From the NCBI GenBank assembly GCA_046351215.1, contig JAXLYX010000017.1, positions 1 through 64,000 on the forward strand: a stretch of DNA of 64,000 nucleotides, in the 5' to 3' direction. Numbering within the stretch: position 1 is the first letter of the stretch; every line of letters begins with the position of its first letter. Of the stretch, positions 47,725 through 57,515 are shown piece by piece. The notes below the pieces were generated by a model, which saw only the letters and a program-made list of their open reading frames with translations, did no database searches and was not told the DNA's origin. The translations under genes and the position numbers were made by a program. This stretch comes from JAXLYX01 sp046351215 (lineage in GTDB: Bacteria > Myxococcota_A > Polyangia > Polyangiales > Houyiibacteriaceae).

Positions 47725-49911
47725 ATGACCCTTGCTTCCCGATCGCCTTGGCTCGTCCTGGCGTCGTCGCTCCCGCTCCTGGTCTCGGCCTGTCACGAGC
47801 CGGATCCGCTCTCGGTGCCGAGGCCCTCGCGAACGCGCCTCGGCGCCCAGCTCTCGCGCTCGACGAGCTGTGCCGAGCTCGAGGACGCCCTTCGCGCCGA
47901 GGCCCGAGCCCACGTGGAGGCGCGGGCGTACGAGCTCGTCGAGTCCTACGGCAGGTACTACGGCGCCCCGACGTACGACTTCACCGACGCCGGCGCGGTC
48001 GCGGGCGCTGCGGCCGCCGCGCCGACGAGCGACGCGCGTCCGTCCGAGACCAACGTGCAGGTGGCCGGCGTCGACGAGCTCGACTTCGTCGACACGACGG
48101 GCGATCGGACGTACCTCGTCCACGGCAACACGCTCCGCGTGCTCGCCTCCTCGCCCGCGCGCGAGCTCCGCGAGGTCGGCACGCTCGAGCTCCCGGGCGC
48201 CGTGCAAGGGCTGATGGTCGCGGGGAATCGCGCGATCGTCGTCACGCAAGGCTATTCGTGGATCTACGCGGAGCCGCTTCCGGTCCTCGCGGCGGACGCC
48301 GGCACGGCCCCTCCGCCGCTCGCCGGCGATGCGGCGCTTCCCATCCCCGACTCCGACGGCGGATTCGGCCTCGACGCCGGCCCCTCCGAGCCGCCCACGC
48401 CCGAGGGCGTCCGAGTCCTCGTCCTCGACGTCTCCGCGGAGACTCCCGTCGTCGTCTCCGACCGCGTCTTCGAGGGCTCCCTCGTCGACGCGCGTCGTCA
48501 CGGCGACGTCGGTCGTGTCGTCGTGCGCCGGGCGCCCGTGCGCACCGACGGTCTGTCCTTCACGCCGGGTCCCTACTTCGCGTACGACGGCTCGCTGACG
48601 CGCGACGAGTACACGGCGCAGGTGGTCGCGTGGCGGAGGAATGCGCTCGAGCGCATCGACTCGCTCCAGTTCGAGGAGCTCGTGCCCCACGACTTCGTCC
48701 ACGAGGGCTCGGAGTGGCAGGCGATCCCGACGCCCTGCGACTCGGTCTATCTCCAGGATCGTGGCGCCGCCGACGAAGGCTTCGTCACGATCGTGGGCTT
48801 CGACGTGCACGCGCCTCGGACGATCGCGTCCACGACGGTCGTCGGAGACGCCTCGCTCCTGCACGCGAGCCACGACGCGCTCGTGCTCGCGTACTCGGAT
48901 GCGTGGTACGGCGGCGTCCTCGGCTTCCCCGGGCCGGTGACGACGGTCCTCCGGCGGTTCGGCCTCGACGGGATCACGACGCCCTACGAGGCGTCCGGCG
49001 AGGTCGACGGAACGATCGGGTCCCCGTACTGGATCGACGCGACGGAGGATCGCGTCCGCGTGGTCACGCACCACTCCGACTCCGCGAGCGGCGGCATCGT
49101 CTTCGCCGGGCCAGCGCTCGCGGGCGACGTCGCGACGACGGGTACCCGCGCCGCTCCCGACGGAACCAGCGTCCGCGTGCTCGCCCGTGACGGCGCCTCG
49201 CTCGTGGAGGTCGGTTCGACGCCGGCGCTCGCACCGGGAGAGAGCGTGCAGGCGGTCCGCTTCGTCGACACGAAGGCCTACGTGGTGACGTTCCGGCGGG
49301 TCGATCCCCTCTTCGTCGTCGACCTCGCGAGCGACACGCCCGAGGTCCTCGGCGAGCTGACCATGCCGGGCTTCTCGACCTACGTCCATCCGCTCGACGC
49401 GACGCACCTCCTGACGATCGGCTTCGCGGCCGACGACTTCGGGCGCACGACGGGGCTCGCGCTGCGCGTCTTCGACGTCGGCGTGCCGAGCGCGCCCACG
49501 GTCCTCCACGAGCTCGCGATCGACGGCTATTCCGGAGCGACCTACCAGCCCCACGACTTCGTCTTCGATCCGGGCTCCGGCCTCCTCGCGATCCCGATCA
49601 CGACCTACTCGCCGAGCTACGCGAGCGTCGTCTCGGTCTTCCACGTGTCGGTGACGGACGGCCTCGTCGCGGTCGGCAACGTCGACCACGCGGCCTTCGC
49701 GACTCCGTGCGCAGAGTGGTCGCCGGACGCGCCCTACGTGCCCTGCAACCCGGAGCCGCAGCTGCGCCGAGGGCTCTTCCTCGCGGACGGTCTCCTCGCG
49801 ATCGGGGACTCGGCCGTGACGGCCCACGCACTGCCGCAGCTCGGAGCGCCTCTCGCCACGGTCGAGCTGCCGCCGACGTCCTGGTACTACGGCTACCCCA
49901 TCGGCTTCTGA
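47725..49911 (+). CDS. Secreted beta-propeller lipoprotein (COG4880-like)
   Basis: 728 aa. The signal peptide ends at C23 (LLVSAC). The mature part carries TNVQVAGVDELDFVDTTGDRTYLV-type blade motifs of the Beta_propel (COG4880) family and continues as a propeller to the end. An Asp/Gly/Pro-rich insert (about 190-225) interrupts it, like the DAG spacers of neighbouring lipoproteins. The start has a GGAGGAG Shine-Dalgarno. Family function is not well defined; a surface binding or recognition role is inference. Confidence 0.85.
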   Translation: MTLASRSPWLVLASSLPLLVSACHEPDPLSVPRPSRTRLGAQLSRSTSCAELEDALRAEARAHVEARAYELVESYGRYYGAPTYDFTDAGAVAGAAAAAPTSDARPSETNVQVAGVDELDFVDTTGDRTYLVHGNTLRVLASSPARELREVGTLELPGAVQGLMVAGNRAIVVTQGYSWIYAEPLPVLAADAGTAPPPLAGDAALPIPDSDGGFGLDAGPSEPPTPEGVRVLVLDVSAETPVVVSDRVFEGSLVDARRHGDVGRVVVRRAPVRTDGLSFTPGPYFAYDGSLTRDEYTAQVVAWRRNALERIDSLQFEELVPHDFVHEGSEWQAIPTPCDSVYLQDRGAADEGFVTIVGFDVHAPRTIASTTVVGDASLLHASHDALVLAYSDAWYGGVLGFPGPVTTVLRRFGLDGITTPYEASGEVDGTIGSPYWIDATEDRVRVVTHHSDSASGGIVFAGPALAGDVATTGTRAAPDGTSVRVLARDGASLVEVGSTPALAPGESVQAVRFVDTKAYVVTFRRVDPLFVVDLASDTPEVLGELTMPGFSTYVHPLDATHLLTIGFAADDFGRTTGLALRVFDVGVPSAPTVLHELAIDGYSGATYQPHDFVFDPGSGLLAIPITTYSPSYASVVSVFHVSVTDGLVAVGNVDHAAFATPCAEWSPDAPYVPCNPEPQLRRGLFLADGLLAIGDSAVTAHALPQLGAPLATVELPPTSWYYGYPIGF

Positions 49912-49933
49912 GGCGGCACGCCCGCGAACGACG

Positions 49934-49962
49934 CGAAGCCCGGTGGGATCCACCGGGCTTCG
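49934..49962. terminator. Hairpin between convergent genes
   Basis: 13-bp perfect arms (cgaagcccggtgg with ccaccgggcttcg) and a 3-nt loop, between the beta-propeller gene and gatA, which converge. No T-tract, but it is well placed to end both transcripts. Confidence 0.55.
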
Positions 49963-49997
49963 TCCGTCGACGTCGTCCTCGCGGATCGCGAGGCGCG

Positions 49998-51458
49998 TCA
50001 GAATCCGGGCGGCGTCGCTCCGAGGCCGAGCGCCTGCTCGATCGCGCGCGCCGCGCGGAAGAGCGTCGTCTCGGCGAAGGGAGCCGCCGAGAGCTGCACG
50101 CCGAGCGGCAGGCCGCCCGCGGTCCGCCCTGCCGGGGTCGCGATCGCGGGCACGCCCGCGAGGCTCGGCGGGAGCGTGAAGATGTCCGCGAGGTACATCT
50201 CGAGCGGATCGCTCGTCTTCTCGCCGAGGCGGAAGGCGGGCGTCGGCGTCGTCGGCGAGAGCACGACGTCGCAGCGCTCGAACGCCGCGTCGAAGTCGCG
50301 ACGGATCAGCGTCCGGACCTTCTGCGCCTTGAGGTAGAAGGCGTCGTAGTAGCCGGCCGAGAGGGCGTAGGTCCCGAGCAGGATGCGCCGCTTCACCTCG
50401 GGGCCGAAGCCCTGGGAGCGCGTGAGCTCGTACATGTCGGCGAGCGTCTTGCCGGTGACGCGCTTGCCGTAGCGGACGCCGTCGAAGCGAGCGAGGTTGC
50501 TCGACGCCTCGGCGGTCGCGACGAGGTAGTACACGGAGACCGCGTGGCCGAGGTTCGGGAGCTCGACGTCGACGAGCGTCGCGCCGGCCGCCTCGAGCGC
50601 CTTCGCGGCCTCGAACGTCGCGCGCTTCACTTCCTCGTCCTTCAGGCTCTCGAGGGCCGAGCGGACGATGCCGACGCGGAGCCCCGCGACGCCCTGGGCG
50701 ACGGCGGCCTCGTAGTCGTCGACCGGATGGTGGGCGCTCGTCGCATCGCGCGCGTCGTGGCCCGCGAGCACGCCGAGCAGGCGCGCGGTGTCGCGCACGT
50801 CGCGGCCGAAGGGCCCGACCTGATCGAGGGACGAGGCGAAGGCCACGAGCCCGTAGCGGGAGACCCGGCCGTAGGTCGGCTTCATCGCGGTCACGCCGCA
50901 GAAGGCCGCGGGCTGGCGGACCGAGCCGCCCGTGTCGCTTCCGAGGGAGCCGGCCGCGAGACCGGCCGCGACGGCGGCCGCCGAGCCGCCGGACGAGCCG
51001 CCCGGAGCGCGCTCGAGGTCCCAGGGATTGTGCACGGGGCCGAAGGCCGAGTTCTCGTTCGACGAGCCCATGGCGAACTCGTCCATGTTCGCCTTGCCGA
51101 GGATCACGGCGCCCGCCGCGCGGAGCTTCTCGACGACGTGGGCGTCGTAGGGCGGCACGTAGCCCTCGAGGATCCGCGAGGCGCAGGTGGTGGGGACCCC
51201 GCGCGTGCAGAGGTTGTCCTTCACCGCGAGCGGCACGCCCGCGAGGGGCCCGAGCGCCTGCCCGGCGGCGCGCGCCTTGTCGACGGCGGCGGCGGCCGCG
51301 AGCGCGCCCTCGGCGTCGACGTGGAGATAGGCGTGGACCTTCGGGTCGAGCGCCTCGATGCGGTGGAGGAAGGCCTTGGCGACCTCGACGGCGGAGACCT
51401 GACCCGAGCCCACGGCTCCGGCGAGCTCGACCACGCCCAGACGGTGCAGCTCGGTCAT
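49998..51458 (-). CDS. gatA: Amidotransferase subunit A
   Basis: 486 aa amidase subunit that releases ammonia from glutamine. The Ser-cis-Ser-Lys catalytic set is clear: VAVKDN lysine, GSSGGSAAA and the nucleophile in GSDTGGSVRQPA. It follows gatC with a 4-bp ATGA overlap (51455-51458). Confidence 0.96.
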   Translation of the reverse strand: MTELHRLGVVELAGAVGSGQVSAVEVAKAFLHRIEALDPKVHAYLHVDAEGALAAAAAVDKARAAGQALGPLAGVPLAVKDNLCTRGVPTTCASRILEGYVPPYDAHVVEKLRAAGAVILGKANMDEFAMGSSNENSAFGPVHNPWDLERAPGGSSGGSAAAVAAGLAAGSLGSDTGGSVRQPAAFCGVTAMKPTYGRVSRYGLVAFASSLDQVGPFGRDVRDTARLLGVLAGHDARDATSAHHPVDDYEAAVAQGVAGLRVGIVRSALESLKDEEVKRATFEAAKALEAAGATLVDVELPNLGHAVSVYYLVATAEASSNLARFDGVRYGKRVTGKTLADMYELTRSQGFGPEVKRRILLGTYALSAGYYDAFYLKAQKVRTLIRRDFDAAFERCDVVLSPTTPTPAFRLGEKTSDPLEMYLADIFTLPPSLAGVPAIATPAGRTAGGLPLGVQLSAAPFAETTLFRAARAIEQALGLGATPPGF

Positions 51459-51760
51459 TCGCCCACCTCGAGGACCTTGGGCACGGCGAAGCCGTCGGAC
51501 TCGCTCTGCGGCGCCTGGGAGAGGGCCTCGGCCGTCGGGAGCGAGCGACCGACCACGTCGGGGCGGAGGGGAGCGTCCATCGGCACGGCGTGGAACGTCG
51601 GCGGGACATCCGTCACGTCGACGGAATCGAGCTCGGACATGTAGCCGAGGATGGCGTCCATCTGCGACTGCACGCGCACGGCCTCGTCGTCGCTGAGCGC
51701 GAGGCGGGCGAGCTGCGCGACGCGGCGCACCTCGGCGAGGGTGATCTTGGGCTCGCTCAT
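51455..51760 (-). CDS. gatC: Amidotransferase subunit C
   Basis: 101 aa. Small helical subunit that holds GatA and GatB together (EVRRVAQLARLALSDDEAVRV, DVPPTFHAVPMDAPLRPD). The ATG at 51760 gives the usual length; TGC-TACCTT ends 10 nt upstream and there is no Shine-Dalgarno. Confidence 0.95.
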   Translation of the reverse strand: MSEPKITLAEVRRVAQLARLALSDDEAVRVQSQMDAILGYMSELDSVDVTDVPPTFHAVPMDAPLRPDVVGRSLPTAEALSQAPQSESDGFAVPKVLEVGE

Positions 51761-51770
51761 GGCCGGCGCG

Positions 51771-51776
51771 AAGGTA
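51771..51776 (-). promoter_or_regulatory. Candidate extended -10 box of gatCA
   Basis: On the minus strand CTGC-TACCTT, 10 nt, ATG (51760). The same hexamer and spacing occur before hsdM. Confidence 0.5.
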
Positions 51777-51836
51777 GCAGATCCCCCCGGGGGCGCGAGC
51801 ACCCCTCCGCTCCTGGGCTAGGGCGGGGGCATCTGG

Positions 51837-51842
51837 TAGGTT
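51837..51842 (+). promoter_or_regulatory. Candidate -10 box of the second FHA activator gene
   Basis: CTGG-TAGGTT, 17 nt before the ATG at 51860; TG directly upstream gives an extended -10. Confidence 0.4.
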
Positions 51843-51859
51843 TCGCCGGATCGGGACCG

Positions 51860-53389
51860 ATGACCGAAGAGGACCGCCGCACCTGGACGACCGACGCGTT
51901 CGATGCCCTCGGCAAGGGGGGCAGCGAAGGGCCGATCGTGGGCCTCGTCCTGATCCACTCGAGGCTCGCGGCGATCCTGTCGTCCGCGTTCCCGCTCGGC
52001 GGGACCGTCACGACCATCGGCCGCGAGTCGGACAACCAGCTCTGCATCCAGGAGGGCGCCGTCAGCCGCTACCACGCGCGCATCGAGCGGCGGGACGAGG
52101 GCTACGTGATCGTCGACTGCGGCTCGACGAACGGCACGCTCGTGAACGGACGTCGCGTCGATCAGCACCGTCTCGCGGAGCACGACGTCGTGCGCATCGG
52201 GGACACGGTCTATCGCTTCGCGCCCGCCCACGTGGATCGCTACGCGGCCTACCGGCTCACGGGCGAGAAGGACATCCTCCGCGCCCCGGCCCACGGCATC
52301 GTCGAGCCGCTCCTCGTCGGCGGCATGCAGATCGACCTGCTCCTCGACCAGATCGCCAAGGTCGCGCGGACCAACCTCTCGGTCGTCGTGCACGGCGAGA
52401 GCGGCACCGGCAAGGAGCTCGTCGCGCGCGAGCTCCACCGCTGGAGCTTCCGCAAGGGTCAGTTCCAGGCCATCAACTGCGCGGCCCTCCCCTCGAACCT
52501 CCTCGAGAGCGAGCTCTTCGGCTACCGCCGCGGCGCCTTCACGGGCGCGACGCAGGACAAGGTCGGCCTCGTGCAGTCGGCGAACGGCGGCACGCTCTTC
52601 CTCGACGAGATCGGCGACATGCCCCTCGAGGCCCAGGCCAAGCTCCTCCGCGTGCTCCAGGAGCGCGAGGTGCTCCCGCTCGGCGCGACGATGCCGGTGA
52701 AGGTCGACGTGCGCGTCGTCGCGGCGACGCACCGCAACCTCGACGCCGCGGTCGCCGAGGGGCGGTTCCGTGGCGATCTGCTCGCGCGCCTGCGCGAGGT
52801 GCCCATCGCGATCCCCTCGCTCCGCCATCGCCGCGAGGATCTCTGCCTGCTCGTGCGGCACTTCCTGAAGCGCGCGGGCCGTCCGGACGCCCAGCCGACG
52901 CTCGCCTACATGCTCGCGCTCGCGCACTACGATTTCCCCTACAACGTGCGCGAGCTCGAGAGCGCCGTGAAGCTCTCGGTCGCGCTCGCCGAGGGACAGG
53001 AGCTCGACCTCCGGCACCTCCCGACGACGGTCCAGACGGCCCTCGAGGGACACGGCGCCCGCGTCGGTGCCGTGCCGAGCCCGGCGGCCGTTCCCGCCTC
53101 CTCCGCGCCGGCGACGCCCGCGTCGCGCCCCCCCGTGAGGCACGGAGACGCCACCTACGATCGCTCCCGCATCGCCCCGAGCCCGCGGCCGATGGTGCCG
53201 CCCGACGAGCCCGAGACGTTGACGAGCAAGCATGCGCCGGTCGCGCCCGACGAAGCCGAGCTCCGTCGTCTCCTCGCCGAGCATCGCGGGAACATCGCGG
53301 CCATCGGGAGGCAGCTCGGCAAGGAGCGCATGCAGATCCACCGCTGGCTCCGGCGCTACAACATCGACGTCGAGCAGTACCGCTCCTAG
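51860..53389 (+). CDS. FHA-domain sigma-54 activator
   Basis: 509 aa. FHA domain at about 50-120 (SRYHARI, STNGTLVNG), AAA+ domain with Walker A GESGTGKE, full GAFTGA loop, Walker B TLFLDEIGDMP. A Pro-rich linker (about 395-450) precedes the C-terminal DNA-binding end (NIAAIGRQLGKERMQIHRWLRRYNID). It is related to the activator at 43931-45376 but not adjacent to a kinase. The ATG at 51860 is preferred because a TAGGTT box lies 17 nt upstream. Confidence 0.93.
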   Translation: MTEEDRRTWTTDAFDALGKGGSEGPIVGLVLIHSRLAAILSSAFPLGGTVTTIGRESDNQLCIQEGAVSRYHARIERRDEGYVIVDCGSTNGTLVNGRRVDQHRLAEHDVVRIGDTVYRFAPAHVDRYAAYRLTGEKDILRAPAHGIVEPLLVGGMQIDLLLDQIAKVARTNLSVVVHGESGTGKELVARELHRWSFRKGQFQAINCAALPSNLLESELFGYRRGAFTGATQDKVGLVQSANGGTLFLDEIGDMPLEAQAKLLRVLQEREVLPLGATMPVKVDVRVVAATHRNLDAAVAEGRFRGDLLARLREVPIAIPSLRHRREDLCLLVRHFLKRAGRPDAQPTLAYMLALAHYDFPYNVRELESAVKLSVALAEGQELDLRHLPTTVQTALEGHGARVGAVPSPAAVPASSAPATPASRPPVRHGDATYDRSRIAPSPRPMVPPDEPETLTSKHAPVAPDEAELRRLLAEHRGNIAAIGRQLGKERMQIHRWLRRYNIDVEQYRS

Positions 53390-53392
53390 CGC

Positions 53393-54241
53393 CTAGGACC
53401 GCCCGAGAGCACGCGCGAGCTCGGCCAGCGCACGCACGTGGGCGGGGCCCGTGCCGCAGCACGAGCCGACGAGGCTCGCACCGAGGGCGATCCAGCCGCG
53501 CGCGAGCTCCGCGTACGCGGTCGCGCCGGGCTCGGCCGAGGCGACCCAGCCGATGCGCTCGTCGGCACGGCCTGCGTTCGCGTACGCGCCGAAGGGGACC
53601 CCGAGCCCGGCGAGCGCCTCGACGAACGCCGCCGTCCGCGAGGCGGGGACGCAGTTCACGAGCACCGCGGAGGCGCCGCGCGCGACGGCCTCCCGCGCCG
53701 TGGCGCGCATCGACTCCGCGTTCATGAGGTCCGCGTCCGGGCCCGCCGTGAGCGCGAGCCACGTCGGCTTCCCCGTCGCCACGGCCTCCTCGACCGCCAC
53801 GAGGGCCTCCTCCGGATGCGGGAAGGTCTCGCAGAGCAAGAGATCGACCCCGGCGTCGACGAGCACGCGCGCGAGCGCCCGATGCTCGGCGCGCGCGCCC
53901 TCCCCCGGCGAGCGATCGGGCCGGTAGCAATCCTCCACGGGCGCGATCGAGCCCGCGACGCGATGCCCCGCGGGCACCGCGCCCCGGCAGAGGGCGACGG
54001 CGAGCCTCGCCTTCGCCTCGAAGGCCTCTCCCATCCATCGGGGCTGCGTCCGGAAGGTATCCGTCGTGTGGACCGTCGCACCCGCCGCGGCGTAGTCGCG
54101 ATGGATGGCGGCGACGACGTCCGGGGCGGTGTCGAGCGCGGCCGCGCTCCAGAGAGGCAGCCCCGTCTCGATGCCCCGGGCGGCGAGCTCCGTTCCGAGC
54201 GGACCGTCGAGGATCACGAGAGGGTCCGAGGCCTTCGTCAT
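53393..54241 (-). CDS. Homocysteine S-methyltransferase family protein
   Basis: 282 aa TIM barrel of the BHMT/MmuM family. Zinc cysteines are in VNCVP and GSCCG near the end. It transfers a methyl group from a donor such as S-methylmethionine or betaine to homocysteine, forming methionine. It opens with DGPLGTELAARG, typical of the family. It converges with the activator gene, 3 bp apart. Confidence 0.88.
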   Translation of the reverse strand: MTKASDPLVILDGPLGTELAARGIETGLPLWSAAALDTAPDVVAAIHRDYAAAGATVHTTDTFRTQPRWMGEAFEAKARLAVALCRGAVPAGHRVAGSIAPVEDCYRPDRSPGEGARAEHRALARVLVDAGVDLLLCETFPHPEEALVAVEEAVATGKPTWLALTAGPDADLMNAESMRATAREAVARGASAVLVNCVPASRTAAFVEALAGLGVPFGAYANAGRADERIGWVASAEPGATAYAELARGWIALGASLVGSCCGTGPAHVRALAELARALGRS

Positions 54242-54305
54242 GCACCCACCATGGCAAAGGCGGCGACGGACGGGCAAGGGAGCGTGCCGACGGGCCCCGC
54301 CCTGG

Positions 54306-54311
54306 TACCCT
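54306..54311 (+). promoter_or_regulatory. Candidate extended -10 box of the histidine kinase gene
   Basis: CTGG-TACCCT, then 7 nt and the GTG start at 54319. Confidence 0.45.
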
Positions 54312-54318
54312 CTCGCCC

Positions 54319-56400
54319 GTGGATCTGCGACTCCAGGTCTCGGCGATCGCGGCACTGCTCTCGGTGGCGCTGGCGGCGAACGTGCTCCTCCGCGAGGGCA
54401 AGCTGCGCGTCCATCGCGCGTTCGCCGCCTTCGCCGTGAACGTCGCCCTCTTCCACCTCTCGGCCTTCCTCCGCCATCTCTCGCCGCGCCCGGCCTTCGA
54501 GCGCATGCACCTCGCGTGGGGCGTGCTCGTCGCCCTGTCGGCGGTGCGGTTCTTCCGCGCGTTCGTCGCCGACGGGGACCGACGGCTGACCTTCCTCTCG
54601 CGGACGGCCGGCGTCGTGGCGCTCGGAATCCTCGTCGTGCTCCTCACGCCGGCGTACGCGAGCCCGTTCCTGCCCTGGGCCGTGGTCGCCTACATGCTGC
54701 TGTCGTTCTACGCGACGCTCGTGCTCCTCGACCGACGGAGGCAGCGGACCCGCTCCCGCTTCGAGGCGGCACGCCTGCGCTACCTGACCTTCATCGGCGG
54801 CCTCGCGGGCACGTTCACGCTCCTCGACTACGTCCCGTTCTACGTGGATCTCGACGTGCCCCCGATCGGCACCGTCTTCGTGCTCGGCTTCCTCTACATG
54901 CTGAGCCAGAGCATCACGCGCGCACGCCTCATCGACCTCTACGAGCTCGCGGGCCGGCTCGGGGTGCTCGCGGCGCTCTCGCTCGTCCTCGCGGGCACGC
55001 TCTTCGTGCTCGGCAAGATCACGGGCGAGCGCTTCTTCGTGCACTCGTTCGTCGCGGCGCTCGTCGTGCTCCTCCTCTTCGAGCCGCTCCGCACGCGCGT
55101 CGAGCAGTGGATCTCCGCGGTCTTCTTCTGGGAACGCTTCGACCTCGAGCGGCTGCTCTCCACCCTGCGGCGGAGGATCGCGCACTCGCTCGACGTGAAC
55201 GAGATGGCCTCGCTCGTGCTCGGCGCCCTCGAGCAGTCGCGCCGCGTGACGCATGCCTCGGTCTACCTGGCGGAGCGCGACCTGCGCGGCTACCGGCTCC
55301 TCGGCCACCTCGGCCCGGAGCCTCCGAGGCGCATCGAGTCGGCGCCGGCGCGCCCCATGCTGGATCGGCTCGTCCGCGAGAACGCGCTCGTGCTCGAGGC
55401 GATCGAGGCCGAGCTCGAGCAGAAGCGCAAGCGCAGCGAGGATCGCGAAGCGGAGACGACCTACGAGATCGTCCAGACGCTCGAGGCGCTGCACGCGTCG
55501 GTCGTGCTCGCGATCACCAGCAGCGAGGGCGAGCTCGTCGGGATCCTCGCCGTGCGCGACGATCGCGTGCGCGACGCCTTCGCGCAGGACGAGGTCCAGC
55601 TCCTGGTCGGCCTCGCGGCCCAGATGGCGATCGCCGTCGAGAACTCGCAGCTCTACCAGGAGATGAAGGAGCGCGAGCGTCTCGCGGCCCTCGGCGAGAT
55701 GGCGGCGGGTCTCGCCCACGAGATCCGCAACCCCCTCGGGGCGATCAAGGCGAGCGCCCAATACCTCGTCGAGCCGGGCACCGAGTCGAATCCCGCCGAT
55801 CGCGAGTTCCTCGACATCATCGTGGAGGAGACGGATCGGCTGAACCGCGTGGTGGGCGCCTTCCTCGACTACGCGCGCCCCTCGACGGGCGACGCGCGCG
55901 CGATCGACGTGCGCGACGCCGTCGATCGGACGCTGAAGCTGCTCGGCGCGGAGCTCTCGGCCACCGGAACGCGCCTCTCGGTCGAGGAGGATCCGGCGAT
56001 GCCCAAGGTGCGCATCGACGCCGAGCGGTTCCGTCAGGTGCTGCTCAACCTCATCCGCAACGCCGTCGAGGCCATGGGGAGCGGCGGCGAGCTGCGCATC
56101 CGCGTCACTACGAACGAGGTCGCCCGGGGCAGCGCCGGCACGTCGTGGGTGGAGCTCCAGGTCCACGACACCGGTCCCGGCATCCCGCCCGAGGTCGCGA
56201 AGCATCTCTTCGTGCCGTTCGTGACGACGAAGGATCGAGGCACGGGCCTCGGGCTCGCGATCTCGCAGCGCATCGTCGCCGGGGCCGGCGGCCACATCGA
56301 CGTCCGGACCGAGCCCGGCAAGGGCACGACATTCACCGTGCGTCTGCCGGCGGTCGAGGAGTCGACGTTGTCGATCCACCCGCCGGCACCGGCGGCTTGA
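54319..56400 (+). CDS. Sensor histidine kinase with 7TM-like and GAF domains
   Basis: 693 aa. The first about 260 residues hold several hydrophobic helices (a seven-helix sensor type). A GAF domain follows (about 290-440), then HisKA with the phosphorylated H467 in LAHEIRNPLG and the ATPase domain (NLIRNAVEAM, DTGPGIPPEV, GTGLGLAIS). The cognate regulator is not adjacent. It starts with GTG at 54319 directly after a TACCCT box. The last 68 bp overlap the 3' end of the convergent gene. Confidence 0.92.
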   Translation: MDLRLQVSAIAALLSVALAANVLLREGKLRVHRAFAAFAVNVALFHLSAFLRHLSPRPAFERMHLAWGVLVALSAVRFFRAFVADGDRRLTFLSRTAGVVALGILVVLLTPAYASPFLPWAVVAYMLLSFYATLVLLDRRRQRTRSRFEAARLRYLTFIGGLAGTFTLLDYVPFYVDLDVPPIGTVFVLGFLYMLSQSITRARLIDLYELAGRLGVLAALSLVLAGTLFVLGKITGERFFVHSFVAALVVLLLFEPLRTRVEQWISAVFFWERFDLERLLSTLRRRIAHSLDVNEMASLVLGALEQSRRVTHASVYLAERDLRGYRLLGHLGPEPPRRIESAPARPMLDRLVRENALVLEAIEAELEQKRKRSEDREAETTYEIVQTLEALHASVVLAITSSEGELVGILAVRDDRVRDAFAQDEVQLLVGLAAQMAIAVENSQLYQEMKERERLAALGEMAAGLAHEIRNPLGAIKASAQYLVEPGTESNPADREFLDIIVEETDRLNRVVGAFLDYARPSTGDARAIDVRDAVDRTLKLLGAELSATGTRLSVEEDPAMPKVRIDAERFRQVLLNLIRNAVEAMGSGGELRIRVTTNEVARGSAGTSWVELQVHDTGPGIPPEVAKHLFVPFVTTKDRGTGLGLAISQRIVAGAGGHIDVRTEPGKGTTFTVRLPAVEESTLSIHPPAPAA

Positions 56401-57469
56401 GCGCCTCCGCGGGCACGAGGACGTCGCGCGGATCCGGGAGCCCGGCCGGTGCGGGGGCGTCGAGCTCGTCGACCGCGAGCGCACGCGAGACGCCGTAGCT
56501 CTCGACGCGGAGACGGTAGAAGCGGAGATCGGTGCGGCGCAGGGAGTCGAGCGGGAGGCCGTTGTCGCGGAAGAGCTGTTCGAAGGCGGCCGCTCCCGTC
56601 CGCACGCCCTCGCGGCGCAACATCTCGGGCAACACGTAGCGCCAGTCGCTCGGCGACTGGTACCCGACGCCGTGCGCGGGGGAGATCGCGCGATTGGCGA
56701 GCTCGCGCGTGGGCTCGAGGAGATCCCCGTCGAAGATCAGGCGCGCGACCTCGACGTCGCGCTCGGCGAGCGTCGCCTCCGCCGAACCACCGAGCGCGAG
56801 CGCACGCGCCTCCCAGCGGTCCCGGGCCGAGGCGAGCGCCGTGAGCAGGGCCGACGCGATGGACGAGCCCCGCGCCGAGCGCCAGAGCCGCGGCGTCCCG
56901 TCGCGGTCGCGCACCAGCACGAGGATCTCGACCGGACGCGGGGCCCGGAGGGCGGGGGGGAACTGGCTCGCGAGCGGAGGCGGCGTTCCGGAGAGGACGA
57001 GCCGCGCGACGCGCGGCAGGGCAGCGCGCTCCTCCGACCCGAGCTCGACCGACGCGTCGGGCACGTACAGCGCGGAGGTCGCGGCGATGGCCTCGGCGTG
57101 GAATCCGTCGACGACGTCGAGGGCCGCGAAACGCTCGAGCAGGGAGGCGCCCTCTCCGGCGCGCGCGGTGGCGCGCGTGCCGACGAGCAGGCCCCGAGCG
57201 CCGCTCGTGCGCAGCGCGGCCGCGAGGGTCGAGGCCGCCTGTCCGGCGAGCGCGGCCCGCACGTCCGCCACCGCGCTCGCCTCGCGCCATTCCGTACCGA
57301 CCACACGCAGCCCCCGCGGGGGCTCCTCGCCCGCGACGAGCACGAGCCCGCGATGCGAGAGCGCCTCGGCGAGCGGATCGAGCGCCCGCCAATGCCGGAA
57401 CGCGACCCACCCGGCGCCGAGCAGGGCGAGCAGCACGAGGACCAGGGCGACGAGGCGGCGCGACATCAT
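56333..57469 (-). CDS. Membrane-anchored protein of unknown function
   Basis: 378 aa, one N-terminal membrane helix (LVALVLVLLALLGAGWVAF), the rest soluble and presumably periplasmic. No recognised domain. Segments such as RVARLVLSGTPPPLASQFPP and YGVSRALAVDEL are compatible with an alpha/beta fold. Two ATGs follow each other at the start. It overlaps the histidine kinase gene by 68 bp tail-to-tail and lies in the same direction as the outer-membrane protein gene 46 bp upstream. Confidence 0.65.
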   Translation of the reverse strand: MMSRRLVALVLVLLALLGAGWVAFRHWRALDPLAEALSHRGLVLVAGEEPPRGLRVVGTEWREASAVADVRAALAGQAASTLAAALRTSGARGLLVGTRATARAGEGASLLERFAALDVVDGFHAEAIAATSALYVPDASVELGSEERAALPRVARLVLSGTPPPLASQFPPALRAPRPVEILVLVRDRDGTPRLWRSARGSSIASALLTALASARDRWEARALALGGSAEATLAERDVEVARLIFDGDLLEPTRELANRAISPAHGVGYQSPSDWRYVLPEMLRREGVRTGAAAFEQLFRDNGLPLDSLRRTDLRFYRLRVESYGVSRALAVDELDAPAPAGLPDPRDVLVPAEALKPPVPAGGSTTSTPRPPADAR

Positions 57470-57515
57470 CGGGCGCGAGGCGCGGCTCGATCGGGGACGC
57501 GCCGCGGGGAGACGA

